Part shown: positions 1 to 7,908 of the stretch, piece by piece
How the letters are laid out: every line of letters begins with the position of its first letter
Numbering within the stretch: the first letter of the stretch is position 1
NCBI GenBank assembly: GCA_040401695.1
Contig: JBBANY010000010.1
Location: forward strand, 1 to 49,162
Origin: F1-20-MAGs119 sp040401695
Lineage (GTDB): Bacteria > Actinomycetota > Acidimicrobiia > Acidimicrobiales > Ilumatobacteraceae
Direction of reading: 5' to 3'
Length of the DNA: 49,162 bases
Program-made: the position numbers and the translations under genes
The notes under the pieces: model-generated
The model's database searches: none
What the model saw: only the letters and a program-made list of their open reading frames with translations
Told to the model about the DNA's origin: nothing

Positions 1-354
1 CTGAGCAGCCTTGGCGACATCGGTCGGTGTCGCACCTGCGTCGATCTTGATCGGAGCACCGATGACTTCGGCGCGGTCGAGCAAGCGCGCGTCACGCACG
101 ATGGAGATTGGCGCGGCCGGCTTCCAAGTCGGCTGACGACCCTGAAGGCCGATGCCGTAGGTCCACCAGATCGCGCCCATCGTGGCCATCCAGCCGAACA
201 GACCGGCGAGCGCAACGAGCAGGCCGAGGCGCGCGCCCATGTTGGTTCCGAGAATCAGATAGACGCTGCCCATCAACGCAACGACACCGATGATGACGGT
301 GAGAGCACCGCGGATCTCGGGTTCCCACCCGACGGCGAGAAGAGTTGACAACAT
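1..354 (-). CDS. Membrane protein at the end of the b6f-like operon (3' end outside window)
   Basis: The open frame starts at an ATG directly after the TAG stop of the dihaem cytochrome c gene and runs off the window edge, so 118 residues are visible and the C-terminus is missing. A GAGGGG Shine-Dalgarno-like stretch lies about 7 nt before the ATG. The product has two probable membrane helices (about residues 14-34 and 40-66), then a polar tail rich in D, A and P. I do not recognise the family. Its place as the last visible gene of the cytochrome b/Rieske/cytochrome c operon suggests an accessory membrane subunit or assembly factor of that complex. This is inference from position only. Confidence 0.7.
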   Translation of the reverse strand, partial: MLSTLLAVGWEPEIRGALTVIIGVVALMGSVYLILGTNMGARLGLLVALAGLFGWMATMGAIWWTYGIGLQGRQPTWKPAAPISIVRDARLLDRAEVIGAPIKIDAGATPTDVAKAAQ

Positions 355-1377
355 CTAGAGACCCCTCACGTATTCCACGATCGCCTTGATCTGCTCGTCG
401 GTGTACGTGGCGCCGAAGCCGGGCATACGTCCGCCGCCCTGCCCCTGCTCGCCGTACTTCTTGCCATACTCCGAGCCGTTCTTGATGAAGGCGATCATTT
501 CGTCCTGGCTCGGGAACTGGCGAACGGTGGATCCACCGGTCAGGTTCGGGCCGAATGCGCCGCCGCCGGTGATCTGTGCGTCCCCGTACGACCAGCCCTT
601 CGTGTGGCAACGTGCGCACGAGTACGCGCCACCGTCGATGTCGAGGTTGAACAGCGCCTCACCGACCGACTTGTAGGCACCCGCCTTGACGAGTCGCTCG
701 GCCTCGGCCTGAATTTCATCCGCCTTCGCCTTTGGCATCTTGCCCTCTTCGAGGGGCAACTGGATGCTCTTCATGTAGTCGAGGAGAGTCTGGATCTGCT
801 GCTCGTTCATCGGTCCACCGCCGATGGTGCCCCACGGCGACATCGGAGAGAACGGGCGACCGTATTCGAGAATGAAACGCACCTCTGATTCCGAGAAGCG
901 CTGGTACACGGTGTTGAGTGCCGGCGCCTTCCAACTGACGGCCTTGACCTCGCCCGTCTTCGGGTCGGTGACGGCGAACGGCGCGTTGCCGCCGTTGGCC
1001 TTCATGCCACCGTGGCAGCCCGCGCAGTTGAAACCACCGTTGGCGGTGACGTCGAACAGCTTGCCGCCCCAACTCGCGAAGCGCTTCGACCAACCGAATT
1101 CGGCGTTCGATTGACGGCTCGGTTCGAGCACCCAGTACAGCGGCAGCGAGATCGTGATGACGGCGAGAAAGGCCAGGCCGAGCAACTGCGTGCGCTCGAG
1201 TTTCTTGCCTTCGAGAACTTCGTCGTCGTAGTAGGGCTTGCGGTTTGCAGCCAACTCGATTTCGGATCCGTATTCACGACGCGATCCGCGGATGTTGAAC
1301 AATCCGTAGATCACCCATGACACGGTGATCGCCGCGAGAACGATCCACGCGACGTTGACGGTGAGACCTGCGATCAT
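355..1377 (-). CDS. Membrane-anchored dihaem cytochrome c (QcrC-like)
   Basis: A 340-residue protein with two N-terminal membrane helices (about 5-27 and 64-84), then two cytochrome c domains. The haem-binding motifs are CAGCH (118-122) and CARCH (254-258). Plausible axial methionines are M179 in SPMSPWG and M318 in MPGFG. It probably accepts electrons from the Rieske protein on the outer face and passes them to a terminal oxidase, like actinobacterial QcrC. Unlike mycobacterial QcrC, whose anchor is C-terminal, both helices are N-terminal. The ATG lies 2 bp after the Rieske stop, with GGAGGTGG inside the Rieske 3' end as ribosome binding site. The function is confident; the exact partner is not. 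Confidence 0.9.
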   Translation of the reverse strand: MIAGLTVNVAWIVLAAITVSWVIYGLFNIRGSRREYGSEIELAANRKPYYDDEVLEGKKLERTQLLGLAFLAVITISLPLYWVLEPSRQSNAEFGWSKRFASWGGKLFDVTANGGFNCAGCHGGMKANGGNAPFAVTDPKTGEVKAVSWKAPALNTVYQRFSESEVRFILEYGRPFSPMSPWGTIGGGPMNEQQIQTLLDYMKSIQLPLEEGKMPKAKADEIQAEAERLVKAGAYKSVGEALFNLDIDGGAYSCARCHTKGWSYGDAQITGGGAFGPNLTGGSTVRQFPSQDEMIAFIKNGSEYGKKYGEQGQGGGRMPGFGATYTDEQIKAIVEYVRGL

Positions 1378-1379
1378 GG

Positions 1380-2234
1380 TCAGTGACCACCTCCGCCTGC
1401 GGCCAGACAGTGCGGACCTTCGGCCTCTTGACCCGTGGTGTTGACGCCGATCGGCGGACCACCGAATACGGCACCGGTGTCGATGACAAGGACGCCGTTG
1501 TTGACGGCAACGCCGAAGCGATCCATTCCGCGCGGCGCGGGGCCGCCCTTCTTTTCACCGACGCGGTTGTACATCGAACCGTGACATCCGCACTCGAACC
1601 ACTGTGAACTCTTGCAATCGGGAACACGGCAACCGAGGTGCGGACACTTCTGGTACAACGCCACGACTCCTGCTTCCATACCGGCAAGCACCGCAGGTTG
1701 GCTGCCGTACACGGCCTGCGCCTTGGCGAGGGAGTCCTTCGGATACTCGGTGACCCAGGCGCGAGCTTCGGGGTAGTACATGAAGCCCTTGTTCGACTTG
1801 ATGCCCTGAATGACGTCGTCGATCTTGCCGACCGCGATTTTGGAACCGAAACCGCCGGCGGACCCCTTCCAGAGGAATCCGATGAGCGACGCGCCGAATG
1901 CTCCGAGCGACGCGCTCATGAGCGTCACCGTTGCACGGTTGAAGAACGCACGACGCGTTTCTCCGAGTGCCTCCGGGTCGGGGGCAACCCACTCGGTGAG
2001 TTCGACGGAGTCGCGTACCGCGACTTCGGTCGACGTCGAGGTTGCCGCGGACTCGTAGGCGCGACCCGTTGCACCGGCGGCCGATGCCGCGGCACCGCGA
2101 TCACGCTTCTTGGTTTCGCGCGACAGGGCGCCCGCACCGCGCACCTCTGACTTGCGTGCAGCAGTGACGAAGACGAGGCCGCCGAGGATGACGATCGCAG
2201 CGACCGCCAACGCGATGATGAGGGGAGTGCTCAT
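1380..2234 (-). CDS. Rieske 2Fe-2S subunit of the b6f/bc-type complex
   Basis: A 284-residue Rieske protein. The cluster motifs are CPHLGC (197-202) and CGCHGS (215-220), giving cluster ligands C197, H199, C215 and H218 and a probable disulfide C202-C217. There is an N-terminal membrane helix at 5-24. A second hydrophobic segment (about 105-122) follows an RRAFFN sequence at 94-99 that resembles a twin-arginine signal, the usual export route for Rieske proteins. A charged Ala/Lys/Arg linker joins the two. The N-terminal extension with extra helices resembles actinobacterial QcrA rather than the short cyanobacterial PetC. A GAGAGGAA ribosome binding site precedes the ATG. Confidence 0.93.
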   Translation of the reverse strand: MSTPLIIALAVAAIVILGGLVFVTAARKSEVRGAGALSRETKKRDRGAAASAAGATGRAYESAATSTSTEVAVRDSVELTEWVAPDPEALGETRRAFFNRATVTLMSASLGAFGASLIGFLWKGSAGGFGSKIAVGKIDDVIQGIKSNKGFMYYPEARAWVTEYPKDSLAKAQAVYGSQPAVLAGMEAGVVALYQKCPHLGCRVPDCKSSQWFECGCHGSMYNRVGEKKGGPAPRGMDRFGVAVNNGVLVIDTGAVFGGPPIGVNTTGQEAEGPHCLAAGGGGH

Positions 2235-2261
2235 GTGTGTGTTCCTCTCAAATCCCGATGA

Positions 2262-3074
2262 TCACAACTCGAAGAAGATGCCGTCGCGCCACGGGAAGAC
2301 GAAGTTGAATCCCGGGCCGCGGAAGAACGAACCGATCATGACGAGCACCGCCCAGAACATGAGGTGCACGGTCATCAGGCTGGTGATGAACTTGCGATCC
2401 TCGGGCTTGTTCGACGGGTTCTTGTCGATGTAGGGGGCGAGGATCAACGCGATGAGACCCATGCCCGGCAGCGTCACACCCGCGATCATGGGGTGGAACA
2501 TCGTCAACAGTTCCTGCAGACCGAGGAAGTACCACGGGGCCTTCGACGGGTTCGGCGTCTGGTTCACGTTCGCGGCCTGAAGAAGAGGCGCGTTCACGAA
2601 CCACGAGAAGATGAAGAGAAACGCCGTGCACGCAAGTGCTGCGACGAACTCGACGGCCAACAGGTGCGGCCACGTGTGCACCTTGTCGACAGGTGCTGCC
2701 TTCACCTCTTGGATCGAACCGGACTTGACGACGGTGAGGAGGCGTTGCGTGTGTCCGCCCGGCCCGGCGCCGATCGGCAGACCACCGGCAGCCGCCGCAG
2801 CAACGACAGCCGTCGGCTTGTCGGCAACGGCGACACCCGAGCCGGCCGCCTTCGTGCGGTCGAGCAACTGATCGGGAATGCGATCGCCACCNNNNNNNNN
2901 NNNNNNNNNNNNNNNNNNNNNNNNNNNNNNNNNNNNNNNNNNNNNNNNNNNNNNNNNNNNNNNNNNNNNNNNNNNNNNNNNNNNNNNNNNNTCGCCACCA
3001 GCGGCATCGCCGCCGGCTGCTTTTTCGCGTGCAGCTTGTGCGCGCTTCAGGAGGTGCTCAGGGATCTCAGTCAT
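2262..3074 (-). CDS. Cytochrome b C-terminal domain / subunit IV-like protein, interrupted by an assembly gap
   Basis: The C-terminal half is cytochrome b domain III/IV: three hydrophobic helices and KAPWYFLGLQELL, the counterpart of the quinol-site PEWY motif with the acidic residue lost (APWY). It is encoded separately from the haem-binding half, as in b6f complexes. The N-terminus is a soluble Ala/Gly/Lys-rich extension starting TEIPEHLLKR and, after 100 N bases, repeating the theme as IPDQLLDR. The frame is continuous across the gap as drawn, but the true gap length is unknown, so the extension's length is uncertain. The ATG has a GGAGG site 9 nt upstream. The rare APWY form occurs in some bacterial cytochrome b proteins. 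Confidence 0.88.
   Translation of the reverse strand: MTEIPEHLLKRAQAAREKAAGGDAAGGXXXXXXXXXXXXXXXXXXXXXXXXXXXXXXXXXXGGDRIPDQLLDRTKAAGSGVAVADKPTAVVAAAAAGGLPIGAGPGGHTQRLLTVVKSGSIQEVKAAPVDKVHTWPHLLAVEFVAALACTAFLFIFSWFVNAPLLQAANVNQTPNPSKAPWYFLGLQELLTMFHPMIAGVTLPGMGLIALILAPYIDKNPSNKPEDRKFITSLMTVHLMFWAVLVMIGSFFRGPGFNFVFPWRDGIFFEL
2892..2991. other. Assembly gap of 100 N within the subunit IV gene
   Basis: Exactly 100 N bases, the conventional length for a gap of unknown size. The same 8 bases, TCGCCACC, stand immediately before (2884-2891) and after (2992-2999) the gap, so the assembler may have broken at a repeat. The real sequence could be shorter or longer than drawn. Confidence 0.97.
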
Positions 3075-3107
3075 TGTTGATTTCCTCCATCACTTTGATT
3101 TCCTGCA

Positions 3108-3893
3108 TCACAAGGGGCCGGAGATTCCGCCGTCCTTGCGGACGCGCCAGAAGTGGATGGCCATGAAGATGACGATGACGAACGGAAGCATGATCACGTG
3201 CAACACGTACCAGCGCAGCAACGTTTCGGAACCGATTTCGACACCGCCGAGCAGAACGAAACGCACCTGGCTGCCGAACACCGGCGTGTAACCCATCATG
3301 TTGGTTCCCACCGCGACGGCCCACAGCGCCAACTGGTCCCACGGAAGCAGGTACCCGGTGAACGACAGGAGCAGTGTGAGCGTGAGCAGGATGACACCGA
3401 TCACCCAGTTGAACTCACGCGGTGGCTTGTATGCACCGTGGTAGAAGACGCGCGCCATGTGCAGGAAGACGGTGAGCACCATCAGGTGCGCGCCCCATCT
3501 GTGCATGTTGCGCACCAACAAACCGAATGTCACCGATGTCTGCAACGTCTGGATGTCCTGCCATGCGTTTGCGGCGGTGGGTCGGTAGAAGAACATGAGG
3601 AAGATGCCCGTCACCGTGAGCAGGATGAAAAGGAAGAACGAGAGTCCGCCGAGGCACAGCGTGTAACTGACTTTCACCGCGTGGCGCTTCACCTTCACCG
3701 GGTGGAGGTGGTACAGCACCGAGTTCATGATGACGTACGAGCGGTTACGCGGCGAGTCGGTGTAACCCTTGCGGAAGATCGAGCCGGGACGGAAAATCGA
3801 GTTCCAGGCCTGGCTGCCTTGCATCTGTTCACCGATCTTCGAGAAGCGGTCCTTCAGCGTCGGTGTGGGTTGGTCGTCAATCGTCTTTGCCAT
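3108..3893 (-). CDS. Cytochrome b6-like haem-binding subunit
   Basis: A 261-residue cytochrome b N-terminal domain with four membrane helices and a soluble N-terminal extension of about 65 residues. The four b-haem ligands are H131 and H145 (HRW...FLHMAR) and H232 and H247. GYLLPWDQ (180-187) is the conserved Q-site loop. The protein ends RKDGGISGPL, almost the same as plant and cyanobacterial b6. C80 in YTLCLGG aligns with the b6 cysteine that binds the extra haem c_i (c_n). It oxidises quinol with the Rieske protein and subunit IV; in an actinobacterium the quinol is probably menaquinol. A GGAG site lies before the ATG. Confidence 0.94.
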   Translation of the reverse strand: MAKTIDDQPTPTLKDRFSKIGEQMQGSQAWNSIFRPGSIFRKGYTDSPRNRSYVIMNSVLYHLHPVKVKRHAVKVSYTLCLGGLSFFLFILLTVTGIFLMFFYRPTAANAWQDIQTLQTSVTFGLLVRNMHRWGAHLMVLTVFLHMARVFYHGAYKPPREFNWVIGVILLTLTLLLSFTGYLLPWDQLALWAVAVGTNMMGYTPVFGSQVRFVLLGGVEIGSETLLRWYVLHVIMLPFVIVIFMAIHFWRVRKDGGISGPL

Positions 3894-3905
3894 GTGGGGG
3901 TGCTC

Positions 3906-4319
3906 CTAGAAACGCATTCCGTAGGCGTAGCCGTGGTTGTTGGTACGTGTGTGAGAGTCGCCGGTGGCGGCGGGTGCGCCGACCTTGCCGAGAATGATGA
4001 CGCCGGTGGGGCAACGGTCGACGCAGAGCGCGCAGCGCGTGCAGACATCGTCGTCGATGATGAACATCACGTTGTCGCGCGGGTCGAGACCCGGCTGCTC
4101 GGTGCCGATCGCTTCGGAGACGGCGCCCGGGTCGACCATGTGGATGCACTTCCACGGGCAGATGTCGACACAGCCCTCGCACATGATGCACTCGGACTGG
4201 TCGATGTGAATGAACTGCTTGGGTTTGACGGCCTTCGTGAGGTAGTCAGCGTCGACTTCAACCAACTGGTACTCGGTCGACCAGTCGGGCATGGGTGGAT
4301 TCGCATCTGTCTTGGCCAT
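3906..4319 (-). CDS. 2x[4Fe-4S] ferredoxin in the cytochrome b6 operon
   Basis: A 137-residue ferredoxin with two complete CxxCxxCxxxC sets: C44-C47-C50-C54 and C93-C96-C99-C103. A spacer of about 38 residues separates the clusters, with an extra cysteine at C58. It resembles NuoI-type and polyferredoxin domains but has no membrane helix. Its stop is 12 bp before the cytochrome b6 start and it has a strong AAAGGAG site, so it is co-translated with the complex. Ferredoxin genes are not a standard part of bc operons. It may deliver low-potential electrons to the b6-type subunit or serve in assembly; both are inference. Confidence 0.9.
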   Translation of the reverse strand: MAKTDANPPMPDWSTEYQLVEVDADYLTKAVKPKQFIHIDQSECIMCEGCVDICPWKCIHMVDPGAVSEAIGTEQPGLDPRDNVMFIIDDDVCTRCALCVDRCPTGVIILGKVGAPAATGDSHTRTNNHGYAYGMRF

Positions 4320-4400
4320 CTGGTGTCTCCTTTCCTCTTGTTGTGCTCTGTTTGTCGTGTTCTGTGCTGTGGGTCTTCGGTTTCGCGAGATTCGGTTCGA

Positions 4401-4946
4401 TCAGGTCTTGCGCACGAGCGGACGGCCGTATGTCGACGTTTCAAGTTCCTTCGCCTGTGCTTGGCCACGCTTTTGCCACCACACCGCGAGATACATGAAG
4501 AGACCGATGTAGAACGCGTGGATCACGACGACGATGATGTCGCGCAACGCTTCGTAGGACACCTCGAACGGGAAGCTGCCTCCGCTCGACTGTGCCTTCA
4601 GAATTCCGCCCGGACCGAGAAGGGGCTTGTCCTTGCGCCATCCGAGGTTCTTGTCGGCGTGGTCGATCCACTGGTGGGGGACCACACCGAACGCGAGGAA
4701 GAGGACCGCGAAGATGAAAGTGGCACCGATCATCGCCTCGCCCCAGGACACCGGGATGCCGGGCTTGCGGCGCTTGCCGTAAGGGATGACGACGAGCGCA
4801 AGGACGGTGGTCAGCAGGAATGAGAAGATGAACGCTTGGTTCACTCCCGGCCACTTGAGTACGTCGATTGCCAGCATTGCGCCGAAGATCCTTTCCGGGT
4901 CCTCTACCGAGGGGACAGGGAAGCCCTGAAACTTCGAGAGGAACAC
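4401..4946 (-). CDS. Three-helix membrane protein, first gene of the b6f-like operon
   Basis: A 181-residue protein of unrecognised family. Probable membrane helices lie at about 36-56, 70-90 and 137-158, with a soluble loop after a VVPHQWIDHAD stretch containing two histidines. The open frame allows a GTG start at 4946. An ATG at residue 24 (4877), about 12 nt after an AAAGGA sequence, is a real alternative, so the start is uncertain. It is co-oriented with the ferredoxin and cytochrome b6 genes about 80 bp downstream and is probably a subunit or assembly partner of the complex. Confidence 0.7.
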   Translation of the reverse strand: MFLSKFQGFPVPSVEDPERIFGAMLAIDVLKWPGVNQAFIFSFLLTTVLALVVIPYGKRRKPGIPVSWGEAMIGATFIFAVLFLAFGVVPHQWIDHADKNLGWRKDKPLLGPGGILKAQSSGGSFPFEVSYEALRDIIVVVIHAFYIGLFMYLAVWWQKRGQAQAKELETSTYGRPLVRKT

Positions 4947-5048
4947 TAGTCAGCGCCCGACGCTTGCCCCCTATTTCGGTGACATTCTCTTTTGCACGTG
5001 CAGTGTGAAAGACACACGTTTGATTCCCTCTCGCAGCGCGCGAAGGAT

Positions 5049-5054
5049 TAGGCT
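5049..5054 (+). promoter_or_regulatory. Leaderless-type -10 (TAGGCT) of the cytochrome c gene
   Basis: TAGGCT lies 8 nt before the GTG at 5063, and no Shine-Dalgarno sequence is present. It lies in the 116-bp region between the divergent b6f-like operon and the monohaem cytochrome c gene. Confidence 0.55.
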
Positions 5055-5062
5055 GACGCACC

Positions 5063-5887
5063 GTGACCGAAATCCCCGAGCACCTCCTCAAGCGTTCCCG
5101 CGATCGGCGCGCCGGCGGCTCCGGAGATGCGACCCCCGCGGCCTCGGGTGCTTCGACCCCCGCAGTCCCGGCGGCGTCCGCACCCGCCAAGGCAGCCGCG
5201 AAGCCCGAACCCGCCCCAAAGGTGGCCAAGCCCGATTCTCCCGTGGTGGCCGCCGCCAAGGCCCGCCGCAAGATCCCGTTCTGGGCCATGGCGACGCTGA
5301 GCCTTCTCCCGGTGTGGGGTTTTTTGTACGTTTTGGCTATTAAGCCCACCGAAAAGACCGTCGAAGGCCCAATTGCCAAGGGAATCGAGGTCTGGGGAGG
5401 CTGCGCAGGGTGCCACGGCGCAGCCGGCCAGGGCGGTGCGGGTCGCGTTCTGTACCAGGGCGAGGCCCTGAAGACCTTCCCGCACATCGAGGACATGCTG
5501 AACTTCGTCTACACGGGGAGCCAGGCGTTCGCGTCGGCCGGCATCAAGGTCTACGGCGACCCCGACCGCGAGGGCGGAGCGCACGCACCCCTGTCATACA
5601 ACGGTAACCCCATGCCCCAGCAGGGTGAAAAGTACGGCGGTGGCCTGACCGAGTACGAGATCCTCGGTGTCGTGTGTCACATCCGCTACGACCTCGCCGG
5701 CGCAGATCCGAAGGACGAGAAGTGGGCTGCGGAGTACGAGCACTGGTGCTCACCCGAGTCCGAGATCTTCGCCGCCCTTCAGGGTGGGTCGTCGACGTTC
5801 GCAACCCTCGCCGATGACTTCAAGGCAATGATGCCGCCGCCGAACGCGGTGGGCGTCGACCCGCGCGAAACCACCGCCGCGAAGTAA
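5063..5887 (+). CDS. Membrane-anchored monohaem cytochrome c
   Basis: A 274-residue protein. Residues 1-10 are MTEIPEHLLK, almost the same as the N-terminus of the subunit IV-like protein encoded divergently. An Ala/Pro/Lys-rich linker follows to about 70, then one membrane helix (about 72-93), then a cytochrome c domain. The haem motif is CAGCH (114-118) and M184 in NPMPQQ is the likely sixth ligand. C204 and C228 may form a disulfide. The N-terminal 70 residues would be cytoplasmic, which is unusual for a cytochrome c. It probably carries electrons from the neighbouring complex to an oxidase. The GTG start is set by the TAGGCT hexamer 8 nt upstream. Confidence 0.88.
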   Translation: MTEIPEHLLKRSRDRRAGGSGDATPAASGASTPAVPAASAPAKAAAKPEPAPKVAKPDSPVVAAAKARRKIPFWAMATLSLLPVWGFLYVLAIKPTEKTVEGPIAKGIEVWGGCAGCHGAAGQGGAGRVLYQGEALKTFPHIEDMLNFVYTGSQAFASAGIKVYGDPDREGGAHAPLSYNGNPMPQQGEKYGGGLTEYEILGVVCHIRYDLAGADPKDEKWAAEYEHWCSPESEIFAALQGGSSTFATLADDFKAMMPPPNAVGVDPRETTAAK

Positions 5888-5930
5888 TCCGCCACTCCCG
5901 CGCGACGGCGTCGATCGTCGTCGGGTCTGA

Positions 5931-6527
5931 TCAGTCGACCGTGCAACGCACGATGTCGATCTCGTCTGCTGCAAGGTCGAGCGACACTTCCATGTCCGAG
6001 CCGAAGCGCGTGATGAAATCGCGGAGGTTCGGTGTCGCGGTGTCACATTCACGTTTGGTTGGCGTCGCAAGCGGAACAACCCAGCCGTTCTCGAGCACCG
6101 CATCGTCACCGTCGTTCAGCATGTCGACGATGGGCGGAAGGGGCAGCCGCGACAAGGGCTCGTCACCCGTGGCCGGAGTGAGAGCAAACCAGATCGGCGC
6201 GTCACCCAGCATCTCGGCAAGCAGAACGCACGCATGCGGAGTGGAGAAGTCGGTGCAGAGAATCTCGCCGAGTGTCGCTTCCGCAACGTAGAGCGTGCGT
6301 CCGTCGTCGAGAGCAAGACGCGCGGTGCCCGTGGTGAGACCGTCCTTCACCGCCCAGTTCGGGTCGGCCTGCACGGTGACAACCGATGCCGTGTACGACA
6401 CGAAGTGCGGTCGACGCGGTGCAGCAGATTCGCCGGTCGAGCGCAGTGCGATGAACCACCAACACAACGCGACAACGAAGGGGACACCGATCGCCAACGC
6501 GAACCTTCGCGTCAACACCTGACGCAT
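5931..6527 (-). CDS. Hypothetical membrane-anchored protein after hemL
   Basis: A 198-residue protein with an RR-containing N-terminus and one membrane helix (about 10-28), followed by a soluble domain I do not recognise. The soluble part has four cysteines, including one near the C-terminus (VRCTV). It starts 3 bp after the hemL stop and so is the last gene of the haem operon, convergent with the cytochrome c gene. A secreted or membrane-tethered protein is likely; a role in haem or cytochrome biogenesis would be a guess from position. Confidence 0.65.
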   Translation of the reverse strand: MRQVLTRRFALAIGVPFVVALCWWFIALRSTGESAAPRRPHFVSYTASVVTVQADPNWAVKDGLTTGTARLALDDGRTLYVAEATLGEILCTDFSTPHACVLLAEMLGDAPIWFALTPATGDEPLSRLPLPPIVDMLNDGDDAVLENGWVVPLATPTKRECDTATPNLRDFITRFGSDMEVSLDLAADEIDIVRCTVD

Positions 6528-6530
6528 TCG

Positions 6531-7886
6531 TTACGCCCCGAGTCGAACGGCGGCGCGATGCACGCGTTCGGCAAGATCGCCGAGAACGTTGTCGTTGTGG
6601 CCGAGGCCTACGAACAAGGCTTCGTACGCACCCGGGGCGAGCGCGACGCCCTCAGCCAACATGGCGTGGAACAACTTCGCGTACAACGCCTCGTCGGTCT
6701 TCTTTGCCTCGTCGAAGTTGACGGGCAACGCACCGCGAGCGGCATCTCCCACGAACATTCCGACGAGGGTGCCGACGACGGGAAACTGCGCGGGCACGCC
6801 GACTGCGGCACATGCGTCGCGCATCATCGACGACAAACGTCGGGCGCGTGCGGCGAGTTCCATGTACACGTCGTCGGTCAGCTCGTTCAGTGCCGCAAGA
6901 CCGGCCGCTGTCGCCATGGGGTTTCCTGCGAGCGTGCCGGCGTGGAACACCTTGCCGATCGGAGACAGCGTCGCCATGAGATCCCGCCGACCGCCGACAG
7001 CCCCAATCGGCAGACCGCCGCCGATGACCTTGCCGAAGCAAGTGAGGTCGGGACGTACGTCGTACTTTTCCTGCGCGCCACCGGGCCCGAGACGAAACCC
7101 TGTGATCACCTCGTCGAACACGAGAAGCGCGCCGACTCGGTCGCACTCACGACGCAGACCCTGGAGAAAGCTCGCCGACGGTGCGACGACGCCCATGTTC
7201 GCGGCCACCGGTTCGACGATCACTGCGGCTACGCGATCGTCGAGCGTCGGCACCACGTTGTAGGGAGCGACGATCGTGTTCGCAACCGCCTCGTCGGGTA
7301 CCCCCGCCGTTCCGGGCAATCCGAGCGTTGCCACACCACTGCCACCCGCGGCCAACAACGCATCCGTGGCGCCGTGAAAGTTGCCGTCGAAGATGACGAC
7401 GCGCTTGCGACCCGTCGCACCGCGTGCGAGTCGCACCGCGGTACTCGTCGCTTCGGTACCGCTGTTCATCAATCGCACCTGTTCACAACTTGCGACTCGT
7501 GACGAGATCGCCTCGGCGAGCTTCATCTCGCGCGGTGTCGGAGCACCGTACGACGTGCCATCCGGCGCCGCCGCACGCAGTGCAGCGGTGACGGCCGGGT
7601 GAGCATGACCGAGAATGACCGCGCCGTAGCTCTGCACCAGATCCACGTACCGGTTGCCCTCGACGTCCCATACATGCGCACCCTCGGCGCGCGCGACGAT
7701 GAACGGACTACCACCGACGGCCTTGAATGCGCGGATCGAACTGTTCACTCCCCCGGGGATCGCACGAGCGGAACGTTCGTACAGCGTGGCGTTCGAACGA
7801 ACGCCGGCACCAGTGCACAGCGTCGGCACACAGCCAGCGGCGCGACAGGCAGTCTCGTCACAATACGGAATCGGCGTGGCCGCCAT
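6531..7886 (-). CDS. hemL: Glutamate-1-semialdehyde 2,1-aminomutase
   Basis: This PLP enzyme converts glutamate-1-semialdehyde to 5-aminolevulinate, the second step of the C5 haem route. The PLP lysine is K286 in GKVIGGGLP, and FDEVITGFR (258-266) binds the cofactor. The start is the ATG at 7886 because AAGGAG lies just upstream of it. A longer open frame reaches further into hemB but has no site, and there is no start codon between this ATG and the conserved domain. The resulting 451-residue protein begins with an extension containing C9, C14, C19 and C24 at exact five-residue steps, before the normal enzyme begins near residue 33. The gene follows hemB by 22 bp. Confidence 0.95.
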   Translation of the reverse strand: MAATPIPYCDETACRAAGCVPTLCTGAGVRSNATLYERSARAIPGGVNSSIRAFKAVGGSPFIVARAEGAHVWDVEGNRYVDLVQSYGAVILGHAHPAVTAALRAAAPDGTSYGAPTPREMKLAEAISSRVASCEQVRLMNSGTEATSTAVRLARGATGRKRVVIFDGNFHGATDALLAAGGSGVATLGLPGTAGVPDEAVANTIVAPYNVVPTLDDRVAAVIVEPVAANMGVVAPSASFLQGLRRECDRVGALLVFDEVITGFRLGPGGAQEKYDVRPDLTCFGKVIGGGLPIGAVGGRRDLMATLSPIGKVFHAGTLAGNPMATAAGLAALNELTDDVYMELAARARRLSSMMRDACAAVGVPAQFPVVGTLVGMFVGDAARGALPVNFDEAKKTDEALYAKLFHAMLAEGVALAPGAYEALFVGLGHNDNVLGDLAERVHRAAVRLGA

Positions 7887-7908
7887 GTTGGTGCTCCTTG
7901 TACCTGCG

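Noticed and set aside
3153..4823. A 556-codon open frame on the plus strand opposite the cytochrome b6 and ferredoxin genes
   Set aside because: It lies wholly antisense to genes with clear haem and Fe-S motifs and gives a low-complexity His/Arg/Val/Asp-rich product; such long antisense frames are common in GC-rich DNA.
6234..7502. A 422-codon plus-strand frame opposite hemL
   Set aside because: Antisense to hemL with conserved PLP motifs; no start signal or domain.
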